Shown here piece by piece: positions 24,918 through 37,800 of a DNA stretch of 64,000 bases. This DNA is from Chaetorhynchus papuensis (Eukaryota > Chordata > Aves > Passeriformes > Rhipiduridae): the NCBI GenBank assembly GCA_013396525.1, contig VWYX01000747.1:141831-205830 (forward strand). The letters run 5' to 3'. Under the pieces are notes generated by a model. It made no database searches and was not told where the DNA came from. It saw only the letters and a program-made list of their open reading frames with translations. Each line of letters starts with the position of its first letter. Position 1 is the first letter of the stretch. A program made the translations under genes and the position numbers.

Positions 24918-27900
24918 GTAAGTTCGGTGTGGGACCTCGGCAGCAATAAGTTTTCCTCCTATTATTTCTGATGAGAGGGGGGAAGGAAAATTGAAGTAAA
25001 CAGCAGCATTTGTGGTATGCTGACCCTGGTTACTGTGGCTACATCACCAGTGCTTCTGGATAGTAAATCAGAGCGAGCTGCAAGTTCTTTGCCATGAAGA
25101 TCTGCACTCTATACATAGCTGTGGCAGTGAAGTACTTGCTTCTCAGCTCTCTTCTCAAGAATTTGGGTGTAAGATTTTGTTGTTGACTTTTAAAGGCAAT
25201 TTTATCTTCCTCTGGGGCAAGAAGTTGAAATGACTGATAATCTCTCAATAAAATTGGACTGCTTGTTTTGTGGGTTATGATGGCTGTCTTATAATCAAAC
25301 ATGATAGCTCCAAAAAATCCTGTAAACTGTTAGCATACATCCAGACTACAGTAGTAGCACTTCAATTAATGGCTGCTGGGTCAAATAACAAATCATATCA
25401 ATTTAATTTAGCCAATGTGATCTTTTCTTGTGATATGCCACTTGTTGCGAGACTGCAACAAAACCGTGAATTTACATCTACCTGGCAGATAGCAAAGGCT
25501 CATAGCTGGGATTATGCTGGTCCCAGTCCCAGGACCTGGCATCCCATCCCTGCATTGTGCTGCTCAGAGGGGGATGTGGGAATCATGGGGCCCAACAGCA
25601 GAGGAGGAGAAGCTGTAAGCACTATCAGAATGGGATAAATGCTCATTAGCTCTCCCCATGAACATGGACCATGGATGCTCCCCTTCTCCTTGCAGCCAGG
25701 CTCATATCTGGCTACAAAGGAAAGCTGGAAATGCTGTCAGACACTCTTCCTTGGAAGAGAGAGGAAAAAGCTTCTATTTCCTGCCCACGGGCAGGCTGGT
25801 GCCTAAAGAGAGTCCAGGGCTAAGCCTGGCTGACAGTCCCTGAGCCATGTGCACAGCCTGGCAGGGCCTGGCAGGATCTGCACTCCAATCCTGAGGGGTG
25901 GGAAGCAGCAGGGGGACAGGGACAGGGACAGGGACAGTGCTGGGTGCTGGCACAGCCCGGCAGCCGGGTCCTGCTGGGGACCTGCTTGTGGCACCACGGC
26001 CCTGCCAGCCCTGACCTGTGCCGGGGGCTGCAGCCTGCTGGGGACCTGCAGCTGTGGAAGTGCAAGCAAAGCACCCCCTGGTAGCCTTCAGTTAAAACTA
26101 GCTGTAGTCTAATACATTTATGTTTTACTAAACACAAGTAGTTGTTGATGCTGACAGAGCTTTAGCAGTGAAATTCTTCAGCTCTCTAGTATTTTGTGAG
26201 AACTCTGTCTTTCCCATGCATGCTAAGAAAAACAACGTTACCAGTGTTTATCAATATTCACACCTGCTCTTGTTTTTCCCGGATTGTTATGATTTCAGTT
26301 AGAAAAACACTTGCCTGCTAAGTGCTAGAAGTTAGGCCACCCCCTCGGGGGGTGGCTGGCCAGAAGAAACAGTTACTTTTTGCCATCTAGCTCCCTTTGT
26401 GACCTAACATATAAAAACTTCAGAAAATTATTAAACTCGGCTCGGCTGGCCACTTTCTGCTGATTTGGACTCGTGCGGTTTTTCTATGCGTCCGCATTAC
26501 ACAGTGACAGTATTTTCCATAGGGTTTCAGGCAGTATGTGCCCAGTAGATTGGCAATAAAACTTTATTATTGTCATTTGGGTTAGAAGACCAAGCTAAAT
26601 AATCAAGGATTAAATCACTTTCTCAAACAGTCTGAGACAAAGGACCTCTCCTTTTTGTATGGCAGCTTTTAAGTGCAGTTTGCAAAAAAAGGTTGTGGTG
26701 AAGAGCTGCATTCACTTTATTAAGTGGACACATTTGCTGATCTAAAAATGAAAATTTAAAGCTTTTTTTAAAATTAAGTAAGTTCTCTATTTGTACACTC
26801 ATGCTGACCTTCAAGAAAGCAGAATCTGGTAAAGCCTGAGGCTTCCAAAACCAGGGAAAAGATAGAAAAAAAGCTGATATAGTAGTAACTCTTCAGCTCT
26901 ACTCTAAACATGCTCAGAACATATCTCTCCTAAAGGCTTCTCTGCATTTGGGAAAGTTGATAGCAGTTTTACCCTGTGGGTGGGAGGTAATCTGGTAGGG
27001 AGGAAATAAAAACAGCAGATCTCAAATGGCTCCAAACTTTTCTCCTGGAAATATTTTGTTATATGTTGTGTAATGATAAACACACATCATCTGTTACTAT
27101 GGTTATGCCATCAGCCATTAATGCAATTAAGGTAGAAGCAGGATTTCTGACTAGAAAAAAAATCATCCATCTTATGTAACTGCAGAATTAAGCAATAAGC
27201 ATAAGTAACTACACTACTTTACAGAATTAGGGGATATGGATTTTTTCTGTGCTACATTATTTCTTTTTCCAAGAAGAACACAAAGAAACAGACATAGTGC
27301 CTCTCATCTAACTGAAACTTAGAGACTGGATGTTGAGTCAGAGCCTCATCAGAGCTAAAATAATTCAAGTCACCTTGAAAAGGGCATTAAAGGACAAAGC
27401 CTGAATTTAAACCAGTGAAGGATGGGTTTCAGGGTGGCATAGCTCTGTGCTGGGTGAATAGCTCGGGTTGCTTGGATCCTTCTCTGAGTACCAACATAAA
27501 CTTATTTTTTTAAATCTATCAGTGACTGCTTTTCATAATTAGATTATTCCCTTCCATGTATAGTCTATTGACGAGGGGCAGTAATAAGATTGAGCTGGTG
27601 TGATTCAAGCACTGTGTAGGCTGCCCTGAGACAGGAGCCCAAAGGGAGGCAGGCTGACTGAAACACGGCTGAGGGATTTCTGTGCTTAAACAAAAAAGAA
27701 TGTTATAGTTGATATTAAATACAAACCATTTGTCTATCAGAGTCAGGCCTGGACATGTGTACACCAGCAGCATGTGCTGGCTGTCAGCTCTCCTGAAACT
27801 GCCTCCTCTACATCTCCCTTGCTCTGACCCCTGAACCATGTGTCCCTGCATGGAGCCTGACAATCCAGTTTCTCTTATTATAACAAAAGGCAGAATTACA

Positions 27901-30900
27901 AATAAGATCAAACCATTTCTGCCCCACATGACTGATGAAGTCTGAAGCACTGGCTTGAGCTGTCACCTACAACTTCTCTTTTGAAAGCCTTTGTAACTTG
28001 CATGCAGACTGACCACTACAGATCTATTCCCTGTGCATAAGATTCCACTGTAATTATTGTTCTCTCATCAAAGAAAACAGCAGCATCATTGTAGATGTTT
28101 TCCATTTCCAGTTCAATCACACCAAACAATTCTGTCTTTCAGCCCTGCTTGGTTTCTGTCTCAATGGCTTGACAATTATTTCTTTCCGAAAAATCAAAGA
28201 GCTCCGAACTCCCAGCAATCTGCTGGTTCTGAGCGTTGCCCTGGCCGACTGTGGGATCTGCATGAACGCGTTCGTCGCTGCCTTTTCCAGCTTCCTCAGG
28301 TATGGCAGGAGGGTCTTCCTGAAGCACGCTCGGGAGGACCACATGAAAATTAACAGCTTAAGTTCTAAGAGGTCTAACTAATTAAATATCTCTCTTCCTA
28401 CCGTAACACATAGCCAACCTTCTCATTCCCTCAATTTGAAACAGCAAAACAAAACTCTGTATGGTTCTACCAGGCAAGTAGAAAAGCAGATTTTACTGCA
28501 TATAATCACCGACAGATTATAAGACTGACTAGAGAAGACATTTAACCAGACAGCTTTACCAATGGTTATAGAAGCTACTTGAATATCAAAATACCACTTC
28601 ACTAAACCTCTAGATTGACCTCAAATTTGTCTGCAAGTCTGTATCTATTTGTTGTGTTGCACTGACTTGCACAAATTGACAAATTGGCTCCTCACAAAGG
28701 AGGCAAATCTTGAAGATCTAGATAATTGGTTGAAATGTAGATTTCAAATTTAAAAACCCCAGCTTTTCAGTACACAGATGCAGGGCTATATTTTCTTCTC
28801 AATATTAAGAATACAAATAGCTGTTGTACTGTAAGACACACCACAGCAAGAAAAATGCTGGCAAATGCCTGAAAGCAAGCACAGTAACATCTTTCACAGT
28901 GTTTCTCAGACAGATAGCATGAGCACAGGCTATCATTTTACCCTCCCTGTTAATGCAATTTCCAAACATGTCTTCACCTTTCTCTGTCGTTTTCCTAACA
29001 TATTCCTTGTTTGTTGACAGATACTGGCCCTATGGCTCCGATGGCTGTCAAATCCATGGATTCCATGGCTTCCTGACAGCACTGGCCAGCATTAGCTCCA
29101 GCGCTGCCGTCGCCTGGGACCGATACCATCACTACTGTACAAGTAAGGGCTTCAATCTACCTCACAACCTCACCCACATCCTGCAAAAGGCAGCTGGCTT
29201 AGGTTTCTGAGAATCAGAGCAAGCACAGAGTTATTATTTGTGTATCTCATATATGTTTGTTTATCTTACACACTAGATAGAGCAAATATAAACAGTTTCT
29301 CTTCCCATACAGGAGGCAATCATCAACCACCTTTAGGAGACATTTCCTCATCCTCATCGCATCCAATTTGTGACCCTCTTGCCATGCTTTCTCTTAATCC
29401 ATAAGTAATCTTTAAAACAAAATCCCCCCAAAAAATCCAACTCCTCATATTGAAGAAAAATCTATTCATCTCGGGCTTTCATCCAACACCCTGCTGTGTA
29501 CCAAACAGATCATCATGTCCATGCAGAGTTTACTAATTATAGATAAATTTGGTGTAAGCAGAGATCTGCCTCTGCAGAGATGGTGGCTGGAACAGAGCCC
29601 GTGCAGAGGCATGATCGGGCAGACAGAGCTCAGCAGCCCCTTTGTGCAGCACACAGGCATTGTGGGGTGCAAGAGGCACCTGTACCCACACAGCCTTTCA
29701 GGCACAGCCTACATGTGATCTCAGCAGCAAATGGCAAAACACACCCAAAGCACACGGGGAATATGGTCAGTCTGATGATCCTGCTGAGGGTGGAAAGGCT
29801 GCCAACTTTTTTTTCTTCTGCAATTTTTACAGGAATTCTGCTCAGGCAAAGACATCTAGACAAAGGCCCCAAATAACACAGGCCGTGAGCTAAATCCATA
29901 CTAACACCCCTTGGATGCTGAAATGCATTTGGAGCTGGAAGAGGAGCAGCTGTATTTTATGAGAGCCTGAAAATAAGCATGTCTGGGAAAGACATTTTAC
30001 TCTCTGCCACATTGGCTTTAATGCTTTTGTGTCATGCACTCCTGCAGTCAAGAGCATACAGTACATTAAGAGCACAGGCAGAAGGACCCTAAGGGCACAA
30101 GCTTCTTTACTTTGCCCAAATTGTTACTTACTGATGGCCAAACATGGCTCCTATAGTGAACATTTTGAACAAAACAAAACCAGAAACCCAGAAGGTGCTC
30201 ATGCCCTGTGGTTATTCCGGTAAAACCAGCCCCTGCTAGTTCAATTCTTCACATGCTGATTGCAAGGAAGATTAAGTCGTATTTCATAGATATGCTATAC
30301 CAAGCCTACAGGCTATACTGTGTTCTAAATCCATACATTAAACTCCTGTTGACACTGGTGGGAGTTGCATGCCTGTACAGAAGGTACAAAATACCTCATT
30401 CCCCAGGATCTGGTACTCCTTCCAGATTCAATTACACCATGCCCAGGTTTTTTTGTTATGTCCAAACAGTTTCCCGAGAAAACCTTTGTTGTGGCATTCC
30501 TCAGCTTGGCACTTGATTATCCACAATGCATATTTCTGGGAAGAAAGAGCTGATGAGAATGTGAGAGATTACTATGATGATAGGATAACTTGGGACTTTA
30601 CAACCATTCTGGATGCTAACAACACAAATTTGTTTGCCAACATTCTGAAAATTGACCAGGTTTTTAGATTTGGAAGTCAGCACAACCCTAACAAAGTGAC
30701 AAAGCACTGCCTTTAAAGTGTATTGGTAACTAGACAAGTCATTCACCAGAAATCAGGTTGATATTGCTTGGCATATGGGAGAAAATAGTATTATCACCCC
30801 ATACGACAGTGAAGGTCAAGATATTTTACTCTCCCCTCTCTTGGTTTTTTTTTCTTTCCAGGCAACCACACTGGGCAACTCTCTTTTCATCCCTTAAGTG

Positions 30901-31768
30901 TGGCTCTGGGGTTTATGAGATGCTACTTTCACAGCAAAGAGAAGAGAACTACAGAAATAACCTAAAACTATGCAATGAGAGGAGAAAAGGCAGGGGAGTC
31001 TGAAGGGTATCAACGTCAATCTCTAGCAAGATGGGAAAAAAAGAATTTAAAATTTGATCATTAGGGGGCAAAGGAGAAAACAGAAGTAGTTTTATGTTAG
31101 AGCCTGATGGTGAAGAAGAAAAGGGCAGACTCTGAGGAAGCTGTCTCTCAGCAGCCAGGTATTCAGGACAGATGGTGACAGTTCAAATCAAGGTAGACAT
31201 TGTCACTTCTCCCTCTCTGGCCATTCACACTGCCATCGGAAGTTTGTGAAGAGGGGAAGGATCCTGGTCTGTTCCATAAGCACAGCATACAGTTACAGAT
31301 TTAAAAGAAAAGAAAAAATGTAGATTCCACTGTTAATTATTGTTCTCTCATCAAAGAAAACAGGAATTACAGGGAAACAGAAAATATGAAGTGATTTATG
31401 TCAGTACTTCTCTCAATATTTTTAAAGAGAAGACAAACAAAACTAACAGGGATTTCACTGCAGCATTCAATTTCAAAAAGGAGAGTTATACTGACTTTTA
31501 TCTAATCCTTAACAACCAAGATAACCTGGGTTGTTGTATCAGTATTCAAAGATTACCAAACTACCATTTGCTCCAATTGCAGCTGTCAGCCCTGTCAAAT
31601 TAGGAGTAAATCCTAAACTCCTGGCACACTGACTGCAGCCACCCTGCCACATTCCCTTCATCTAGGTTTGCACCTCTATCAGTTTTCCCTGACAAAATGT
31701 TGATGTTTACACAGATCTTGCATTTTTCTCTGAAGCAGGAGGTAATCACCAAGACAGCTNNNNNNNNN

Positions 31769-31808
<40 letters not shown>

Positions 31809-34800
31809 ACTTAGGTTATTTTAAAGAGCTTTTTATAGTGATATGCACAAAAGCAGCTATTACACATTACAGCTTTCCTATTCCTACAAAAAATGAGCTA
31901 GGCCCTAACACCTATTTTACTTATGGATATATATTTTTGCTTAGCAGATTTTCAGATATTTCTGTCTTTGACTATCTTAGCTAATTTTAAATGATGCATG
32001 CCATAAGTTTGGTACAAGCCATACAGTCCTGGCATATATTGTAACTTAATATTATACAGTTATTATAACTTTACCATTTGCAAAAATAAGGAAAAGGGAC
32101 TTTTTTTCCCCTCCATCATAGAAAATCCTGATTACCTTTTATTTGAGACACTGCTTTTGAACAGCAGACTGAAATCTAGCTGAAAGGTAGCCCCAGTGTC
32201 AGAGATGTATTTTTCACTTTGTGAAAATCAGCTAAATGTTTGAATAAATCGTAAATCTTAAAAAAAATACATTCATAAATGTTTCCACACACTAAATATG
32301 GAGATATAGTTTATGATTATATCACTAAAAACTGGCCATCATGATCAAAAGGATTAAGGTTCCCTGCTCTATGTAGCACTTCCTAAAAGTTCAGCTTTTG
32401 GCATTACAATTTTAGCAATCTTTGAATGATGGGGGAGCACTCTTCCTGTTCCAAAGCAAATAGAGAAATCATTTAAAATTCCCTGTATTAATATTTCACT
32501 GTGTGGAGAGAGGCTTCCCTTTTGCTTTTCAAAGAGTGAAAACCAGAGCACAAGAGTGATTAGACTTAAAAGGACCAAACTGCCATCACTGGGCCCTAAT
32601 TAGGAATTACATCTGTAAGCATCTGCTGGACTCCATACAGATGCTTTTAACTGAATTAGGACCTACATGGCTATCACATTAAATTTTATCAGGCCAAGAA
32701 AAGGCATTTAAGGTAAAGCAATGGCCTGCTGTGCACAAAAACAGCTGAACTGCTCTCAACTTGAGCTCTTGCTCTTGGCTTTCTCAGGGGAGGACAATTT
32801 TGCCACGTGAACACAGCACAATTCTTTCTCTGTTCTTGTACTGAAAGCGTTTTTTCTGGGTAAAATGAAAATAATCTCAAGCTTGTTTAATTTTAAATTC
32901 ACACATTTTTAGCTACTTCTGATGTGTGTGTAAGTATCTTCTGGAGAGTCAACCAGTAGCTGATTTCACCAGGTCTACTTCATCATTAATTCATTTTGCA
33001 AAAGGTCAAAGCCAAAAGGAAAAATTTAATTTTGTTTGTTCTGATTCTCTCCTCTTCGAGCATCCTAAGTGGGCCCCTTAAGTGTGAGAGGAGAGAAGAG
33101 ATGAGCTCAACCCCAGAAATGAGCTTTCCAAAGGCAGGCTGTTGAGACAAGCATGGTGCCAGCCTCCATTACTGCATAGTCCTTTTATTCTGCATCTATA
33201 AGAAAATGATGATCCCTAACTCCCAAGGAAAAGTAACTGAAATAAACTTTTCCTCACAGTTTTTCACAGAAAAGGCACAAACCCTAAAGTAAGAAGGTGC
33301 TTAGGCTACATTGCTTCTTTGGACTGGGAGTTTAACAATAATTACAAATTACTAAAAAGTTGCACTTGTATTTCTAGTCCCCTAAATCAAAAACTATTCT
33401 TTTATTTTCATCTATGTAATTCTAGAGTCATATTATGCCAGTACCACAAAGCAATGTTTAAGCCTTTGCAGCCAAAGTATATCTTCTATGTAGTAATCAT
33501 ATGAAAGACAGATATTAGTCCTTATTAATAATTCTTCATTAGTAATTATTCCAAAATAATGTTTTAAATTACTAAAAAAGCAAAATATTTTTTGCAACTA
33601 CCAAATATAAAACCTAGAGTATTTCATACAAAGGATTTTCTTTAATTTTCCTTTGTATTTAAATTGCAATGTGTACAACTGTCTTTTCCCACGATTAATT
33701 TTTGAGCACCTGCACTAAACAACTTTTCCAAGTTGATTTTTAATGCAATACAAACTTTATTTTTTTTCCCTGAAGAACCTCTGGAAGATAAAATGAGAGG
33801 GGTGGAACCAGAACTCCTGTAAAAGGGCAGTTTCACTAACACCCTTTCTTTTCCTTTTCTAAAATATACAAGAACAGTACAACACAAAATAGCTACTGTA
33901 GAGTTTGTGGCTCCTCCTGGAGCTGCTGCCTTATGGGGACCTCCAGCCTATGAGGCCCCCACTTTTCCTTCACCCACGAGTCAGCCACGTCTGACCCCAT
34001 GGCAAGGACTCACCTCATGCACCTCATCCCCAGTCCTTCACCTCTGAGGGAGAGATCAGAATTGGCCTGAATCTTCCTGCCTGCTCCCATGATGCTGCTG
34101 TCCAAGGGCAGACAAAAAGATTGCTTCCCAGCCTCAGTGAAAATTACATCATTACCTGTCCCTAATGGGAGATTTGATTAGACAGGAGTGCTGGGGGAAG
34201 TCACTGCTCTCCTTGCTGGCGCTGCTGGTGTCTTGGGCTGCTCAGCACGGCCATGACGACAGATGTTGGCCTCTGTAACAAAATTATCCAGACCTTTTCA
34301 CACGCAAGCAGCGAGCTAGCAAAACATCCTGCAGCAGCAAGGAATCCTGCCTGCCTTCTCCATGAATAAATACTTCCTGTGTCTTCTGAAGTTTCCAATC
34401 TTTCATTTCATTTCATTTCATTCCTATGGTATTTGATGGAACCAGATGAGATAGGCACAAGGGAGCACTTTATTACAAAATTAGAAAAAAATTACTAATG
34501 CTGAGCTTCACATTTCCTGTTATAGGCTAAGTGATGATCTTAGGGGCAAAATTACTTGTCCAGTAGTATTTTTAGAACAAGCTCTGTTGTCAGGTTGAGT
34601 ATATATATATACACATATATATATTGATGACCAGTAATTTTAGAACAGGGTATATTAGATATCCCCACATGGCCTGCACTCCTGGCCAGGCAGGCAGGAA
34701 GTAGGCAGAGGCTGGGGAGTGTGTGCAGAGTCACGTTTCTGATCTGACCTCCACTCTGCAATGGGACTCTGTTTCTTCAAGCACTATTTATTGCATCACC

Positions 34801-37800
34801 CTGTTCATTCTACTCTCTGCCTCATCTCTGTCCTTAAACATATTCCCAAAACACAAGAATATAATGTTTATAACAGCAGCTGTTTCTCCAGCATGGTGCA
34901 AAGCTGAGCAGCAATACAGCATTTGTCCAAGTAAAACACACCTAAGGGAAGTACAGTTGGCTGTTTCCTAAAAGCTTCCTTCATATTTTATGCAAGGCTG
35001 ATTCCTCCAGACGCGGGTCAGCTTCAGGATACAAAACACAGACAACTGCTTGTTTCTGCCTGAGGCCCAGGGCCTGACAGCTGTTTCCAGTGGTTTTGTT
35101 CAGGGTATGGAGACCCCCTTTTCTCTTCCCACAGGGAGCAGGCTGCAGTGGAGCACGGCTGTCTCCATGATGGCATTTGCATGGCTGTTTGCTGCCTTCT
35201 GGTCCGTGATGCCCTTACTGGGGTGGGGAGAGTACAACTACGAACCCCTCCGAACCTGCTGCACCCTGGACTACAGCAAAGGGGACAGGTGAGGGCCAGG
35301 GCCAGCTCCCACAGGAGCAGAGTGGAGGCTGTCATCCCCTAGGATGGTCTTGGTGGCACACAAAACCCCCAGCTGTGCCCACCACTGTTGCTGGGGTAGA
35401 TGTCCCTCCCCAGCAGCTGGGACAAGCCAGGCATCACCCAAGGCTGCCTGGACTGGCATGGTGGCATGTGGAACAGCTGAAGTCAGCTTCCTCTGTGGGA
35501 GAGGCTGGTGCTCAGCTTTCTGATACTCCCTCACTCATCCATATGCTGCATCTTTTCTGGATTTAGGGCTTGAAACTCTTTCAGAATGCTTTTGGCTTTA
35601 TGCAGTCCAGCACAGATGTCCGAGTAGGGGTGTTTGAGTTTAGAATCAAACACCTCTTGTGATTTTCTACAATACTATCCATCCCACACACAACAGAATG
35701 GCACAGCTTAACTGGCCTTCAGCAAATGCTGCACCTGAAGCACGTTGACAAAACTGGTTTTAGCAATTTAAAAATACAATTTGGTACATACTTACAGCAA
35801 GTTTACAGAGATGCACTCGGGAGAAATTAACACCCTCTTTTTTTTTTCCCTCCTTACCTTTTCCAGAAACTATGTGACATTCCTTTTTGCTCTGTCCACT
35901 TTCAATTTCATGATCCCAGGCTTCATCATGATGACTGCCTATCAGTCCATACACCAAAAGTTCAGGAAAACTGGGCAATTTAAGGTAAGAAAGCTCCCTC
36001 AGCCCCTGCAATCAAGTCCTCAAAAAAAATCAATTTCTTTCCCAAAGACTTTGACTCAGCTCCTTCTGTGCTAACTCCCCAGTGCTACTTGAGTAGGAAG
36101 GTAGAGCAACACAGGATGAGGCCATTCAGAAAGTTCATGGAAACACCATCCTTGGAAATGTCAACATTTTACCAGACGGCCACACCTGCCCCAACTTAGT
36201 GCTGTAAACAGTTCCCCATCAAAGAGAGAATTGGACCAGTGATCCTGAAGATTTCCCTTCAACAACACTGGTCAACTCTCCTCAAAAAACAAACACAGAG
36301 CATACAGAATATTTGCCAATAGCATATCAATATTTATCCAGAGAAATTTATCTCTGGAAGGATTGCTATTTCCTGCTTTGCTACAGGCCTTTGGTTTATG
36401 GTTGAGGAAGTCAGACAGAACTGCAGCTCTGCAAGGAAACACGCAGGCACCCCATGGCGGGAGAAGGGCCTTCCCATACACATTGTGTTTACACTTGGCT
36501 GAGGAAATTCAGAAATCTTTATGAGCTGGAAACAAAGGAATTGTTCTGGTGTGGTAGGTTTATGGGAATGTAATGTGGTGATTATATGAGTTGTTTGCTG
36601 AGGTGCAGGCCATACAGTCTGGGGCACTACGCATGGCTGGTGGGCACAGCCTGACCCCTGCACTCAGTGAAGACAGTCAGTTCTCAAGAGAAATGTTATA
36701 TCGACAGAGACAGCCAGGCAGACTTGTTTGTAGCTGACTGGAATAAATACATGTGCCCTCTATATATTTATTGAACAAATCTCAGTGTTCATTATTATGT
36801 CTATTACTTTTTTCCAGTGAGTTTATATGCACTAGCGTGTGATTTCTTCCTCACGATATTCTGTAGCTGTGCAGACAAATTACAATGCAGAAAATTTAAG
36901 GTTGAAATTATCACTTCCTTAGTCATTAGTATTTATAATATACTTGGGAACAGCTGGCCATGAACACCATGGATGGGCCCCTTGCATGAAGGTCAGAGGA
37001 ATCTTACTACCACAACATAGCTACTGCATCCACTTGTTGCACCACCATAGCAGTGGCTTCACACAGTTTGTCTGCAAGACCATCTAAGAAGTCAGCAAAA
37101 CATCGTTCCTTTTAATCTGCTTTTAGATTTTCACATTTTTCTTTCCTCTCAGCAGCAATTACTGGCCATGGCTTATATATCCAGCATACACTGATTTATC
37201 TGATATACCCAGAGGTGTTTTGCCACCTCTACCACTCCCCACCCTTGCCCAGGATCAGGGCCTTGGTGCTGCTGCACTGTGCTATCCCATATCCTGTTGG
37301 CTGATCCTCTCCTGCTACTGAACAGGACCTCTCCCATCCATTTGTTGTAGTGTGTGATTGTGAAACAAAAAGAAACCTATTGCTCTTGTTTTTCAGTTTA
37401 ATACTGGTTTACCATTGAAGACACTGGTCATTTGCTGGGGTCCCTATTGCCTCCTGTGCTCCTACGCAGCAGTGGAAAATGTGATGTTCATTCCAGCAAA
37501 ATACCGCATGGTACGTCAGTGCCACCTCAGAACCCAAACTGACATTCTCCTTACTCTCCTCTCTCTGTCTCTGTGGAACAATGTCAGTTTACTGACAACT
37601 GGGTTTATAAGAAGTAGTCCTTTTCCTCAAAGCATTCTGTTCATCTACCATTTTTTGGTGAAAACAGGTAAGCACAGTGATAAAACAGGCATTGCATTAC
37701 TGCTTTAATCAAGCAAAAACATAGGAAGTCAGGGTATTTTTCTTCAGCAGTTAGTCAGGGGTCTGTAGCCTGTACTGTTCTATGCCATGTAAGAGCTTTT

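Larger units (their letters stand above)
24918..28142 (+). other. RGR: RGR intron 1
   Basis: GT-AG intron of 3225 bp. It contains a G-quadruplex-forming tract, a complete solo LTR and one copy of a 40-bp repeat shared with intron 3, each listed separately. A GC-rich block spans about 25790-26070. Confidence 0.9.
29143..35134 (+). other. RGR: RGR intron 3
   Basis: GT-AG intron of 5992 bp. It holds copy B of the 40-bp repeat, an assembly gap beside an A run, a (TTTCA)n tract and an (AT)n tract, all listed separately. Overlapping frames at 30208-30716 match no family I recognise. Confidence 0.9.

Noticed and set aside
30208..30716. Overlapping frames of 102 and 115 codons in RGR intron 3
   Set aside because: No opsin similarity, no plausible splice sites completing an exon, and AT-rich composition; treated as chance.
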